In this document: positions 7,897-16,270 of the stretch, piece by piece
How positions within the stretch are numbered: position 1 is the stretch's first letter
Layout of the letters: each line of letters begins with the position of its first letter
Source: JARRNO01 sp037384885
GTDB lineage: Bacteria > Acidobacteriota > UBA4820 > DSQY01
DNA: 35,467 nucleotides
Reading direction: 5' to 3'
NCBI GenBank assembly: GCA_037384885.1
Contig: JARRNO010000003.1
Location: forward strand, 1-35,467
Notes under the pieces: generated by a model
What the model saw: only the letters and a program-made list of their open reading frames with translations
What the model was told of the DNA's origin: nothing
The model's database searches: none
Program-made: the position numbers and the translations under genes

Positions 7897-8256
7897 TCAG
7901 ACGTAAGGGTGCGTCCCGATATAAACGGGTACGTTGAACTTCTGTTCGAGCACCAGTTTGATGTCGTCCAGCTCCATTGGGCAGTTGCCGTGCTCGTATG
8001 CCATCTTGACGCACGTCCCCAGGTAAATGGCGTCCACTTTCGCCCCCAGGTTCTCGACGAGTCCCACGATCATCGGCGCCCTTGGAACCAGAAGGCCGGG
8101 GCAGTCCCCGCAGTCGGTCATCGCAGCGATTTCCACGGTGTCTTCCAATTTCTCGAATTCCCCCGCCTTCTCGCGTACCCCTTTGAAGCACTTGGCGCAG
8201 GCGATGCAGGTGTGGTCCTTGATCCTCTTGCAGTAAAAGATGACCACGCGTTTCAT
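7897..8256 (-). CDS. CGGC-domain-like small cysteine-rich protein
   Basis: 119 aa. It matches the CGGC-domain family of small metal-binding proteins of anaerobes: N-terminal VVIFYCKRI, a CIACAKCFKGV cysteine cluster at ~17-26, the central CGDCPGLLVPR (the family name motif is CGGC; here the second Gly is Asp), then YLGTCVKMAYEHGNCP and a C-terminal hydrophobic V-Y-I-G-T-H. Function in the family is unknown; the cysteine pattern suggests metal or Fe-S binding. The start at 8256 has a GGGGGG ribosome site. A sigma-70-like promoter lies ~65 bases upstream on the minus strand. The gene is divergent from aprBA across a 927-base gap. Confidence 0.8.
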   Translation of the reverse strand: MKRVVIFYCKRIKDHTCIACAKCFKGVREKAGEFEKLEDTVEIAAMTDCGDCPGLLVPRAPMIVGLVENLGAKVDAIYLGTCVKMAYEHGNCPMELDDIKLVLEQKFNVPVYIGTHPYV

Positions 8257-9183
8257 CGAATTCCCCCCAAATTGAAGATCTGCAGGCCGTTCAGCAAATC
8301 GATCTCATACCGCCACCTCATATATAAGACCGGGGCAACCGCCGGACAAGGAAAGCCGGGGAAAGTCCGGCGGGTATCGGGAGCGGTCCCGAGGGCGACC
8401 GCCGGGGTTGTGGAGAAATCGAACAATTTGGGCAAGTCAGCGCCAAATTCCCCGAAACTCATCCAGAGCCGAAAAATTTGAGCGGATTCACCCCTTGACA
8501 TAAAAATGTGCATGTAAAACAAGGTATTAAACGGGTCCGTGCGGGGGCCTTTCCGGCTCCATGGGGACCCTAGTGAGGGAAATCACCCATGCCGTTTTGG
8601 AGGACTTGACCGCCTTGTTGCCCCCCTATTCAAGGGGGCTTATAGCTGTCTGTGAGCAGGGCAAACTAACTCATCTATCTCTACTGAAGAGACCCTGCCC
8701 GTCCTTCCGGCCGGCGGAGACCCGTACCGGAGGGCAGACAAGACGGAGGAAATCGTGAGGGGGGAATCGCGATGTCTCCGTTACGAGGGGGGAACCGGTG
8801 ACCCGCTGGTTTCCGTCGCACCCGGAAGGCCGAGAGAGCGCCGATGGGGCACGGAAGCCGGCAGGCCGCCGGAACATTGGCTCTCTTCTCGAACGGAGGG
8901 GCAAGACAAGCCGTGCGGCTCTAAGCGATGCGTCTTTCCTATCCCGGATCTCCAAACTCACACCTCCAGAACCATCTCCGGGTACCTGTCCCCGTCGCGG
9001 TCAACGTCCGGGGACTGAAGCGGTTCAAGGCGCCGGAGGCGCCGCGGCGGGTCCGGGATTCCATCTCCCGGATGCTGCAGGAAGGGGGTGAACGGCCCGA
9101 GCAGGCGAGTGGATGACTGGAAAGTTGACTTCGTTGTGTGTATCAAGCAAGACCCGCAAGTGTCGTTTATTGGAGGTGATCTG
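8257..9183. other. Long leader/intergenic region upstream of aprBA, no supported gene
   Basis: 927 bases between the divergent CGGC-domain gene and aprB. Short open frames on both strands are arginine/proline-rich and show no family motif. Structured elements seen: the 9-bp inverted repeat 8339-8373; a 6-bp hairpin TCGGGA/TCCCGA (8377-8392); GCCCCC/GGGGGC with an 8-base loop (8620-8639); and GCAGGG/CCCTGC flanking 8658-8698. A TTGACA at 8495-8500 lacks a -10 box at standard spacing. The length and hairpins suggest a long untranslated leader or an unrecognised small RNA, but no known riboswitch class was recognised. Confidence 0.45.
8321..8349 (-). promoter_or_regulatory. Candidate sigma-70 promoter for the CGGC-domain gene
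   Basis: On the minus strand, TTGTCC (8349-8344) is followed after exactly 17 bases by TATATA (8326-8321), each matching consensus at 4 of 6 positions. Expected transcription would start near 8314, giving a ~58-base leader. A perfect 9-bp inverted repeat, CCGCCGGAC (8339-8347) and GTCCGGCGG (8365-8373), overlaps the -35 box and may be an operator or simply an RNA stem. Confidence 0.4.
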
Positions 9184-9624
9184 ATGCCAAGCTATGTGAA
9201 CCCGGAAAAATGCGACGGGTGCAAAGCGCTGGACAAGACTGCCTGCCAGCATATCTGTCCCAACGACCTCATGGTTCTGGACAAAGAATCCATGAAAGCG
9301 CATAACCGGGACGTGTCCATGTGCTGGGAGTGCTACAACTGCGTCAAGATCTGCCCGACGCAGGCTATCGAAGTCCGCGGCTACGCCGATTTTGTGCCCA
9401 TGGGCGCGACGGTTACGCCACTGCGCTCGACGGATTCCATCATGTGGACCGTACAGTTCCGGAACGGGGACCTGAAACGTTTCAAATTCCCCATCCGGAC
9501 GACTCCGGAAGGAGAGGCGGTCCCGAACGGCGGCTATGAGTCCGCGGGAGACCTGAACAGCCAAGACCTGTTTACCGAACCCGCCTCGCTCGGCCTGTCC
9601 GAAGTTTTCACGTTGAACAAGTGA
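9184..9624 (+). CDS. aprB: Adenylylsulfate (APS) reductase beta subunit, AprB
   Basis: 146 aa. The start is the ATG at 9184, with GGAGGTGAT upstream; the frame is open ~32 codons earlier, but that region is not protein-like. This is the ferredoxin-type electron-transfer subunit of APS reductase. Two [4Fe-4S] motifs are visible: C10-x2-C13-x7-C21-x3-C25 (the long spacing is characteristic of AprB) and C47-x2-C50-x2-C53-x3-C57. The C-terminal ~70 residues form the tail that wraps around AprA. It passes electrons from QmoABC to the FAD of AprA in the cytoplasm. It is 15 bases upstream of aprA, so the two are translated together. Confidence 0.97.
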   Translation: MPSYVNPEKCDGCKALDKTACQHICPNDLMVLDKESMKAHNRDVSMCWECYNCVKICPTQAIEVRGYADFVPMGATVTPLRSTDSIMWTVQFRNGDLKRFKFPIRTTPEGEAVPNGGYESAGDLNSQDLFTEPASLGLSEVFTLNK

Positions 9625-9639
9625 AGGGGGGAGACGCAG

Positions 9640-11538
9640 ATGGCCAATTTTGAGACTGTCGTTGTCGAAACCGATCTGCTGATCCTGGGAGGCGGCATGG
9701 CCGCCTGCGGCGCCGCCGTCGAAGCGGCCCACTGGGCCAAGCAGAACGGCCAGAAGGTCACCCTCGTGGACAAGGCGGCCATGGACCGCTCGGGCGCCGT
9801 CGCGATGGGGCTTTCCGCCATCAACCAGTACGTGGGTCTGAAGGACGGGAAAAACACCGTCAAGGACTACGTGGACTATGTCCGGAACGACCTCATGGGC
9901 ATCACCCGGGAGGACCTGGTAGCCAACATCGCACGTCACGTGGATTCCACTGTTCACCTTTATGAAAAGTGGGGTCTTCCCATTTGGAAGGACGAGGAAG
10001 GCAACTACGTGCACGAAGGGCGCTGGCAGCTCATGATCAACGGCGAATCCTACAAGGTGATCGTGGCCGAAGCCGCCAAGAACGCCCTGCGGGAAAGCGG
10101 CGTGGGTGAAATCTATGAGCGCGTCTTCATCGTCGGTCCCCTCATGGACGGCGAGCGCTGCGCCGGCGCGGTGGGTTTCTCGGTCCGCGAGAACAAGTTT
10201 TACGTCTTCAAAGCGAAAGCCACCATGGCCACCATGGGCGGCGCCGTGCACGTCTTCAAACCGCGCAGCGCCGGTGAAGGCATGGGGCGCGCCTGGTATC
10301 CTCCGTGGAACTCCGGGTCTTCGGCCTACTTCACCATGAAGGCCGGCGCGGAAATGACCTGCCAGGAAGTCCGGTTCATCCCGGTGCGGTTCAAGGACGC
10401 CTATGGTCCCGTCGGCGCCTGGTTCCTCCTTTTCACGTCGCGCGCAACCACCGCCATGGGCGGCGAGTACATGGTCGAGCGCCGGCCCGAGTTGGAGAAC
10501 TGGGGTCCTTACGGGCGAGTGAAACCCATCCCGGCCAACCTCCGGAACTACCTGGGCATGCTGGACGTCTTGGAAGGCAAAGGTCCCATCTACATGCGCA
10601 CCGAGGAAGCGATCCAGAAGATCGCCGAGGAGTTCAAGGACGACGAGAAGGCCTACAAGAAAAAGATGAAGGAACTCGAGTCCGAGGCCTGGGAAGACTT
10701 CCTCGACATGACCATCTCGCAGGCGATTCTCTGGGCGGCCAGTAACGTCCGTCCCGAGGAAAAAAGCTCCGAGATCGCGGCCGCCGAGCCTTACTTCATC
10801 GGTTCGCACTCCGGCGCGTCCGGCGCATGGGTCAGCGGTCCCGAAGACCTTCAGACGGGAGACACCAAGAACGAGTACTTCTGGGGCTACGCCAACATGT
10901 CGACCGTGCCCGGTCTCTTCTGCGCGGGCGACGCTTCCGGGGCATCCAGCCACAAGTTCTCTTCAGGCTCTCTCACCGAAGGCCGGATCGCCGCCAAGGC
11001 CGCCGTCAAGTTCATCGTGGACAACAATTCCATGCCGAACGTGGGCGACGCCGAGATCGAAGCCCTGAAGAAAGAAATTCTCCTGCCCATGGATCTCTAC
11101 GAGCAGCACAAGGGCGACACGACCGATCCCGAAATCAACCCGAACTACATAAAGCCGAAGATGTTCATGTTCCGGCTGCAGAAAATCATGGACGAGTATG
11201 CGGGCGGCGTGACTGCTCAGTTCACCACCAACCAGGCGCAGCTCGAAAAGGCCATGGAACTACTCGCATTTCTCAAGGAAGATTCGGAGAAGCTGGCCGC
11301 GTCCAACCACCACGAGCTGATGCGCTGCTGGGAAAACGTCCATCGCATGTGGCAGGCCGAGGCCCACGTCCGCACGATGCTCTTCCGCGAGGAAACCCGG
11401 TGGCCGGGTTACTACTTCCGCTCCGATACGCCGAAGATCGACGAGGAGAAGTGGAAAGTCTTCGCGAACTGCAAGTGGGACCCGAAGTCGGACAACTGGG
11501 AGATGATTTCCAGGCCCGTCCGGCAGATTTTCGCCTAG
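9640..11538 (+). CDS. aprA: Adenylylsulfate (APS) reductase alpha subunit, AprA
   Basis: 632 aa flavoprotein of the fumarate-reductase/succinate-dehydrogenase superfamily. It carries out two-electron reduction of APS to sulfite and AMP in the cytoplasm. FAD-binding LILGGGMAACGAA is at residues ~14-26; RSGAVAMGLSAINQYVG is a family hallmark. EVRFIPVRFKDAYGPVGAWF in the middle and IGSHSGASGAWVSG near residue 388 carry the conserved Arg and His expected around the substrate site. Length is close to the usual AprA size (about 630-665 aa). It is preceded by AGGGGGGAGACGCAG and forms a pair with aprB. A very strong hairpin follows the stop before the zinc-ribbon gene. Codon use is strongly biased to C/G-ending codons, as expected for high expression. 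Confidence 0.98.
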   Translation: MANFETVVVETDLLILGGGMAACGAAVEAAHWAKQNGQKVTLVDKAAMDRSGAVAMGLSAINQYVGLKDGKNTVKDYVDYVRNDLMGITREDLVANIARHVDSTVHLYEKWGLPIWKDEEGNYVHEGRWQLMINGESYKVIVAEAAKNALRESGVGEIYERVFIVGPLMDGERCAGAVGFSVRENKFYVFKAKATMATMGGAVHVFKPRSAGEGMGRAWYPPWNSGSSAYFTMKAGAEMTCQEVRFIPVRFKDAYGPVGAWFLLFTSRATTAMGGEYMVERRPELENWGPYGRVKPIPANLRNYLGMLDVLEGKGPIYMRTEEAIQKIAEEFKDDEKAYKKKMKELESEAWEDFLDMTISQAILWAASNVRPEEKSSEIAAAEPYFIGSHSGASGAWVSGPEDLQTGDTKNEYFWGYANMSTVPGLFCAGDASGASSHKFSSGSLTEGRIAAKAAVKFIVDNNSMPNVGDAEIEALKKEILLPMDLYEQHKGDTTDPEINPNYIKPKMFMFRLQKIMDEYAGGVTAQFTTNQAQLEKAMELLAFLKEDSEKLAASNHHELMRCWENVHRMWQAEAHVRTMLFREETRWPGYYFRSDTPKIDEEKWKVFANCKWDPKSDNWEMISRPVRQIFA

Positions 11539-11563
11539 GCTCAACGCCCAGGCTCCGTCGTGT

Positions 11564-11589
11564 GGGGTCCGCCCATAGGGGCGGGCCCC
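11564..11589 (+). other. Strong RNA hairpin between aprA and the downstream operon genes
   Basis: GGGGTCCGCCC (11564-11574) pairs with GGGCGGGCCCC (11579-11589): 11 bp including one G-U pair, with loop ATAG. No T-tract follows; instead the ribosome site of the next gene (GAGGGGGG, 11591-11598) begins two bases later. It could protect the aprBA transcript 3' end, attenuate readthrough into qmo, or mask translation of the zinc-ribbon gene. Confidence 0.6.
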
Positions 11590-11602
11590 CGAGGGGGGCG
11601 CC

Positions 11603-11866
11603 GTGAAAGAAGAAAAACTCGTCTGTCCGCATTGCGGAAAGCCTCTCGTGAAGTGGCAGAACCCCGAGCTCACCAGCTGGTCGGGGGAGTACCAGTACGT
11701 TTGTTTCGAAGATGACTGCCCCTATTTTGTCAGGGGATGGTCCTGGATGGAAGATCATTACAGCGTCCACGCATCCTACCGGTTCCGGCTGGACCCGGTA
11801 AACGGAGAAACGGGACCGCTCCCGGTCTGGTCCCGCGCTGCGCTGAAAAGCAGCATACTCCCTTGA
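11603..11866 (+). CDS. Small zinc-ribbon protein (Ogr/Delta-like) of the apr-qmo locus
   Basis: 87 aa from the GTG at 11603, with GAGGGGGG just upstream. Residues 8-11 (CPHC) and the pair C34/C39 (CFEDDC) form a four-cysteine zinc ribbon of the type annotated as Ogr/Delta-like, followed by a tryptophan/tyrosine-rich WSWMEDHYSVHASYRFRLDP segment. From family knowledge, short proteins of this kind are often found next to aprA and qmoA in sulfate reducers; their function is not established. Its place, 15 bases before the YkgJ-type gene, suggests cotranscription with apr-qmo. Confidence 0.8.
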   Translation: MKEEKLVCPHCGKPLVKWQNPELTSWSGEYQYVCFEDDCPYFVRGWSWMEDHYSVHASYRFRLDPVNGETGPLPVWSRAALKSSILP

Positions 11867-11881
11867 ATCGAAGGTGAACCC

Positions 11882-12736
11882 ATGGCCGACCAGAAAACGC
11901 TAAAACAGTCGATTCTCACCGAATACCCGAGGCTGTCCCGGGACGACCGCTTCACCTTTCATTGCGGGCCGGACATGGACTGTTTCAATGCCTGCTGCCG
12001 GGATGTGAGCATCGTACTCACGCCTTACGACGTCTTGCGGATGAAGCGGGCCCTCAGGCTCGATTCCTCTGAATTCCTCCGGCGCTACACGATGGTCCCG
12101 TTTACGAAAGAGCAAAAGATCCCGGTGGTCCTGCTGAAAATGGAAGGCGAGGCCAAGCAGTGTCCATTTGTAACGGAAGAAGGGTGCGGTATTTATGCGC
12201 ACCGGCCCTGGGCCTGCCGCATGTATCCCCTCGGATACGCCGAGCCCGACAATCCCAACCCGGAAGACCGGGCCTTTCATTTCCTCCTGAAAGAGGATAT
12301 CTGCCATGGGCACGGCTGCGGGAAGGCATTCACGATCCGCGAATGGATCGAGAACCAGGGAATCGAGACCTACGACATGATGGGGGCCTCGTTCAAAGAG
12401 CTGATGCTCCACGAATTCTGGAGCCGGGAGGAAGAGCTGGCTCCAGAAAAGATGGACATGTATTACATGGCGCTTTATGACCTCGACCGCTTCCGGCGCT
12501 TCGTTTTCGAGTCCCGCTTCCTTGAATTGTTCGACGTGGATGAAATGCGCGCGGAAGTGATGAAAACAGACGATACGGAATTGTTGGAATTCGCCGTGCA
12601 GTGGCTGCGCTTCAGCCTTTTCGGCGAAAAGACGGTGAAAGTGAAGAGATCGGTGATGGAGGAGAGACTGGCCGCCGCCCGTCAAAACGGCGGCAACGGG
12701 CCGGTCCAGACACAGCGGGGCGGCGCTCATGAATGA
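11882..12736 (+). CDS. YkgJ-family cysteine-cluster protein
   Basis: 284 aa. The N-terminal half carries the YkgJ/UPF0153 cysteine cluster: FHCGPDMDCFNACCRDVSIVLTPYDVLRM, then CPFVTEEGCGIYAHRPWACRMYPLG. These cysteines probably bind zinc or an Fe-S cluster. The C-terminal half is an acidic helical region of ~130 residues without a known domain. The family's function is unsettled (metal handling or cofactor assembly has been proposed for relatives). The gene overlaps the start of qmoA by eight bases, so translation is probably coupled. A role in assembling the Fe-S/flavin complexes Apr or Qmo is inference from position. Confidence 0.88.
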   Translation: MADQKTLKQSILTEYPRLSRDDRFTFHCGPDMDCFNACCRDVSIVLTPYDVLRMKRALRLDSSEFLRRYTMVPFTKEQKIPVVLLKMEGEAKQCPFVTEEGCGIYAHRPWACRMYPLGYAEPDNPNPEDRAFHFLLKEDICHGHGCGKAFTIREWIENQGIETYDMMGASFKELMLHEFWSREEELAPEKMDMYYMALYDLDRFRRFVFESRFLELFDVDEMRAEVMKTDDTELLEFAVQWLRFSLFGEKTVKVKRSVMEERLAAARQNGGNGPVQTQRGGAHE

Positions 12737-14009
12737 TACGGCGACGAAACACCCGGAAGGAGAGGACCTCCTTGTGATTGGAGGCGGGATTGCAGGGATG
12801 ACCGCGGCCATAGAAGCGGCCGAGGCGGGCTGTAGAGTGGTCCTGGTCGAGAAATCCCCGTCCCTCGGCGGACGGGTGGCGGCGGTGAACCAGTATTTTC
12901 CCAAGCTCTGTCCGCCGGCCTGCGGTCTCGAGATCAACTACAAGCGCATCAAAAACAACCCCGCCATTCAGGTCCTGACCATGGCGGAGGTGGAAAATGT
13001 CACGGGCGAGCCGGGCGACTACACGGTCAGCGTGAGGATTGCGCCGCGGTATGTGACCGAGGCGTGCACGTTGTGCGGGGACTGTACGGACGCATGCAAG
13101 GTGGAAATTCCCGACCCGTTCAATTTCGGCCTTTCCAAGACCAAAGCCGCCGGCATGGTCCACAAGGGAGCCTTCCCGGCGCAGTACGTCATTCACCGCG
13201 AGGCCTGTCCGGACAACTGCAGGAGCTGCGAAGCCGCGTGCCAGTATGGCGCCGTGCACCTCGCCCAGCAGGTTGAACGAAGAACATTTCACGTGGCGGC
13301 GGTGGTGGCGGCAACGGGCTGGGCGCCCTACGATGCGGCGAAGCTGGACAACCTGGGATACGGCAAGACGCCCGACGTGGTGACCAACGTCATCATGGAA
13401 CGCCTCGCTTCGCCGGACGGTCCCACGGGCGGGAAGATTCTGCGTCCCTCGGACGGCAAAGCTCCGTCAAGGGTCGCCTTCGTCCAGTGCGCGGGCTCGC
13501 GCGACGAAAACCACCTGCCTTACTGCTCCGCCGTGTGCTGCCCGGCTTCGCTCAAGCAGGCGACCTACGTGCGCGAGCAGCATCCGGACGCGGAAGTGAC
13601 GATCTTCTACATCGACATCCGGACGCTGGGGCGGCTGGAGGACTTCTACAGCAAGGTTGCCAAGGACGAAAAGATCCGGCTGGTGAAGGGCAAGGTGGCC
13701 AAGGTGTCCGGCGACGCCGGGACCGGCGGTGTGACGGTAGAGGTAGAGGACGTCATGGGCGGGCGCAAGCTCACTGAAACCTTTGACCTGGTCGTTCTCG
13801 CCACGGGCATCGTGCCCCAGACCGACGGTCTGCCCGAAGGTTTCGTGCTCGATGAGTTCAACTTCATCGCCCAGCCGGCCGGCAGAACCGGGCTTTACGC
13901 CGCCGGCTGCGCGCGGCGGCCGGAGGAGGTGTCCGCCACCGTCCAGGACGGTACCGGTTCGGCTCTCAGGGCCTTCCAATGCGTCGTGAGGAGTGCTCAC
14001 CATGGATAA
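12729..14009 (+). CDS. qmoA: Quinone-interacting membrane-bound oxidoreductase subunit QmoA
   Basis: 426 aa HdrA-like flavoprotein. FAD-binding GGGIAGMTAAIEAAEAG is near residues 17-33; LVEKSPSLGGRVAAVNQYFPKLCPPACG follows, as in HdrA/QmoA. A CTLCGDCTDAC cluster is at ~112-122 and CPDNCRSCEAAC at ~157-168. The conserved CAGSRDENHLPYCSAVCC segment is at ~250-267. Cytoplasmic subunit of QmoABC, which takes electrons from menaquinol and feeds AprBA. It overlaps the YkgJ-type gene upstream and qmoB downstream (qmoB starts at 14002), indicating coupled translation. Confidence 0.96.
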   Translation: MNDTATKHPEGEDLLVIGGGIAGMTAAIEAAEAGCRVVLVEKSPSLGGRVAAVNQYFPKLCPPACGLEINYKRIKNNPAIQVLTMAEVENVTGEPGDYTVSVRIAPRYVTEACTLCGDCTDACKVEIPDPFNFGLSKTKAAGMVHKGAFPAQYVIHREACPDNCRSCEAACQYGAVHLAQQVERRTFHVAAVVAATGWAPYDAAKLDNLGYGKTPDVVTNVIMERLASPDGPTGGKILRPSDGKAPSRVAFVQCAGSRDENHLPYCSAVCCPASLKQATYVREQHPDAEVTIFYIDIRTLGRLEDFYSKVAKDEKIRLVKGKVAKVSGDAGTGGVTVEVEDVMGGRKLTETFDLVVLATGIVPQTDGLPEGFVLDEFNFIAQPAGRTGLYAAGCARRPEEVSATVQDGTGSALRAFQCVVRSAHHG

Positions 14010-16257
14010 GAAGACGGGAGTGTACATCTGCAGCGGCTGTTCGATCGGTGAAACGCTCGACATGGAAGCCCTCGCCAAGGTGGCCGAGTCCGAGTTCAAG
14101 GTGCCCGTGTGCCGCACGCACAATTTTCTCTGCGGCCGCGAGGGGCTGGGCATGATCCGGAAGGACTTGGAGGAAGAAGGCGTCAGCGCCGTTGTCATCG
14201 CGGGTTGGTCTCCCCGGATGAAGACCGAAGCCTTCAGGTTCGATCCGGCCATGGTTCAGGAGAGGGTCAACTTACGGGAGCACGTGGTCTGGTCCCACGC
14301 GGACGGCGGAGAAGACGTCCAGATGCTCGCAGAGGACTATCTCCGCATGGGGATTGTGAAGGCGAACAAGTCTGAGCCGCTCCAGCCGGTGGCCGAGGAG
14401 ATTTCCAAGCGCATCCTGGTGGTCGGCGGCGGCGTCACGGGCGTCACATCCGCCCTGGAAGCCGCGGCGGCCGGCTACGAAGTCACGTTGGTGGAAAAGC
14501 AGGACCAGCTCGGCGGTTTCGTCGGCACCCTGTCGCGCCGATTCCCCAAGGATCCGCCCTACACAGAACTCAACCTGGAAGGCATCGCCGATAAAATCCA
14601 GGAGGCGCTCTACCATCCGAAAATTCAGGCGCTCACTTCCGCCAGGATCAAGAAAATCGAAGGCGAACCCGGCCGGTTCAACGCCGTGGTCGAGACCAAG
14701 AGCGGCGATACGGAGGTGAAGGCCGGGGCCGTCATCATGGCCACCGGCTGGAAGCCGTATGACGCTTCAAAGCTGGGCCACCTCGGTTATGGGACGTCGC
14801 CGGACGTGGTCACCAATGTGGAATTCGAAAAAATGGCGGGTGAAGGACCGGTGGTCCGGCCGTCGGACGGCAAGCCCGTGGAGAGCGTGCTTTTCGTTCA
14901 GTGCGCGGGCTCGCGGGACGAAAATCACCTGCCCTACTGTTCGTCCGTCTGCTGTATGGCCACGCTGAAACACGCCGCCTATATCCGCAGCCGCAACCCG
15001 GACGCGAAGGTCTACATCATCTACAAGGACATGCGGACGCCGGGACAGTACGAGAAGTTCTACATGAAAACGCAGGACCATGCGTTGAATTTCCTGACCA
15101 AGGGGGAAGTCGCGGCAGTCGAAGCCGGAGGAAACGGCAAAGTCACGGTTCAGGTCAAGGATACCCTGATCGGGCGCGATATGGCCGTTGAGGCGGACCT
15201 GGTCGTTCTCGCGACGGGAATGGTTCCTAACGCCGCTGACGGCGAAGCGATCCGGGCCCTGGAAGACGCCAAGATCAAAGCAACGACAGGCGAATCCGAA
15301 AATCAGAAAGCCGAAGCCGCCAAAACGGTGGAAGCGCTGAAACATCACGAGGGGACGGCCATCCTGAACCTGACTTACCGGCAGGGGCCGGACCTGCCCG
15401 TTCTAGCGCACGGGTTTCCCGATTCGAACTTCGTCTGCTTCCCTTACGAGACACGCCGGACGGGCATTTATGCCGCCGGGACCGTGAGAGCGCCCATGGA
15501 TTCGGTTCATGCAGAGGAAGACGCGCTGGGCGCAGCGATGAAGGCCATCCAGAGCGTGGAACTGGCTTCGCGCGGAGAGGCCGTCCACCCGCGTTCCCGC
15601 GACCTGTCCTTCCCCGAGTTCTTCCTGCAGCGCTGCACCCAGTGCAAGCGCTGCACCGAGGAATGCCCCTTCGGTGCGTTGGACGAGGACGAGAAAGGCA
15701 CACCGAAACCGAACCCTTACCGGTGCCGGCGTTGCGGTGTCTGCATGGGCGCGTGCCCGGAGCGCATCGTTTCCTTCAAGAATTACTCGGTGGACATGAT
15801 CGCTTCCATGATCAAGGCGATCGAGGTACCCGACGAAGACGAAGAAAAGCCCCGGGTCCTGGTTTTCATGTGCGAGAACGACGCCTACCCTTCCCTGGAT
15901 ATTGCGGGGCTCCACCGGAAAGAGATCAACCCCTATGTGCGTGTCATTCCGCTCCGCTGCCTCGGGTCCATGAACATCGTCTGGATCGCCGACGCGCTGT
16001 CCAGGGGAATCGACGGGGTCATGCTGGTGGGATGCAAGTACGGCGACGACTACCAGTGCCACTTCGCCAAGGGCAGCGAGCTGGCGGACCGGCGGCTTGA
16101 AAACGTCAAGGAAACGCTGGACCGCCTCCGGCTCGAATCCGAACGCATCCAGCTGACCCAGCTGGCGATCAACGAGTACGACAAACTGCCGTCGCTCATC
16201 GAGACGTTCATGAAGCGGATCGACGAGCTTGGACCGAACCCGTACAAGGGGTTCTAG
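14002..16257 (+). CDS. qmoB: Quinone-interacting membrane-bound oxidoreductase subunit QmoB
   Basis: 751 aa from the ATG at 14002, with GAGGAG at 13988-13993; an in-frame GTG at 13993 falls inside that ribosome site. The N-terminal ~130 residues form a cysteine-containing lead (GVYICSGCSIGE). Next is an HdrA-like FAD domain (VVGGGVTGVTSALEAAAAGYEVTLVEK, ~136-162) with CAGSRDENHLPYCSSVCC as in QmoA. Two [4Fe-4S] ferredoxin motifs follow (CTQCKRCTEECPFGAL; CRRCGVCMGACPERI). The C-terminal ~140 residues resemble MvhD, the hydrogenase-Hdr linker (VLVFMCENDAYPS, VMLVGCKYGDDYQCHF). This domain set is typical of QmoB and related to flavin-based electron-bifurcating Hdr complexes. It partners with QmoA and QmoC. 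Confidence 0.97.
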   Translation: MDKKTGVYICSGCSIGETLDMEALAKVAESEFKVPVCRTHNFLCGREGLGMIRKDLEEEGVSAVVIAGWSPRMKTEAFRFDPAMVQERVNLREHVVWSHADGGEDVQMLAEDYLRMGIVKANKSEPLQPVAEEISKRILVVGGGVTGVTSALEAAAAGYEVTLVEKQDQLGGFVGTLSRRFPKDPPYTELNLEGIADKIQEALYHPKIQALTSARIKKIEGEPGRFNAVVETKSGDTEVKAGAVIMATGWKPYDASKLGHLGYGTSPDVVTNVEFEKMAGEGPVVRPSDGKPVESVLFVQCAGSRDENHLPYCSSVCCMATLKHAAYIRSRNPDAKVYIIYKDMRTPGQYEKFYMKTQDHALNFLTKGEVAAVEAGGNGKVTVQVKDTLIGRDMAVEADLVVLATGMVPNAADGEAIRALEDAKIKATTGESENQKAEAAKTVEALKHHEGTAILNLTYRQGPDLPVLAHGFPDSNFVCFPYETRRTGIYAAGTVRAPMDSVHAEEDALGAAMKAIQSVELASRGEAVHPRSRDLSFPEFFLQRCTQCKRCTEECPFGALDEDEKGTPKPNPYRCRRCGVCMGACPERIVSFKNYSVDMIASMIKAIEVPDEDEEKPRVLVFMCENDAYPSLDIAGLHRKEINPYVRVIPLRCLGSMNIVWIADALSRGIDGVMLVGCKYGDDYQCHFAKGSELADRRLENVKETLDRLRLESERIQLTQLAINEYDKLPSLIETFMKRIDELGPNPYKGF

Positions 16258-16270
16258 GAGGGGAGCCAAA

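Noticed and set aside
8355..8373. Sequence GGGGAAAGTCCGG resembling the conserved core of RNase P RNA
   Set aside because: The other conserved parts of RNase P RNA (the ACAGAGAGCAAACC-like and 3' pairing segments) are not found nearby; it is probably chance plus a local hairpin.
8495..8530. TTGACA followed by TATTAA as an aprBA promoter
   Set aside because: The spacing is 24 bases, too long for a sigma-70 promoter, and no -10 box lies at 16-18 bases.
8928..9116. 62-aa open frame in the apr leader
   Set aside because: Arginine/proline-rich, no ribosome site or family motif, and overlapped by other chance frames.
9025..10953. 642-aa minus-strand open frame antisense to aprB/aprA
   Set aside because: It covers highly conserved AprBA motifs on the other strand, is rich in His/Val/Gly/Asp and lacks any domain. 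It is a shadow frame caused by strong third-position GC bias.
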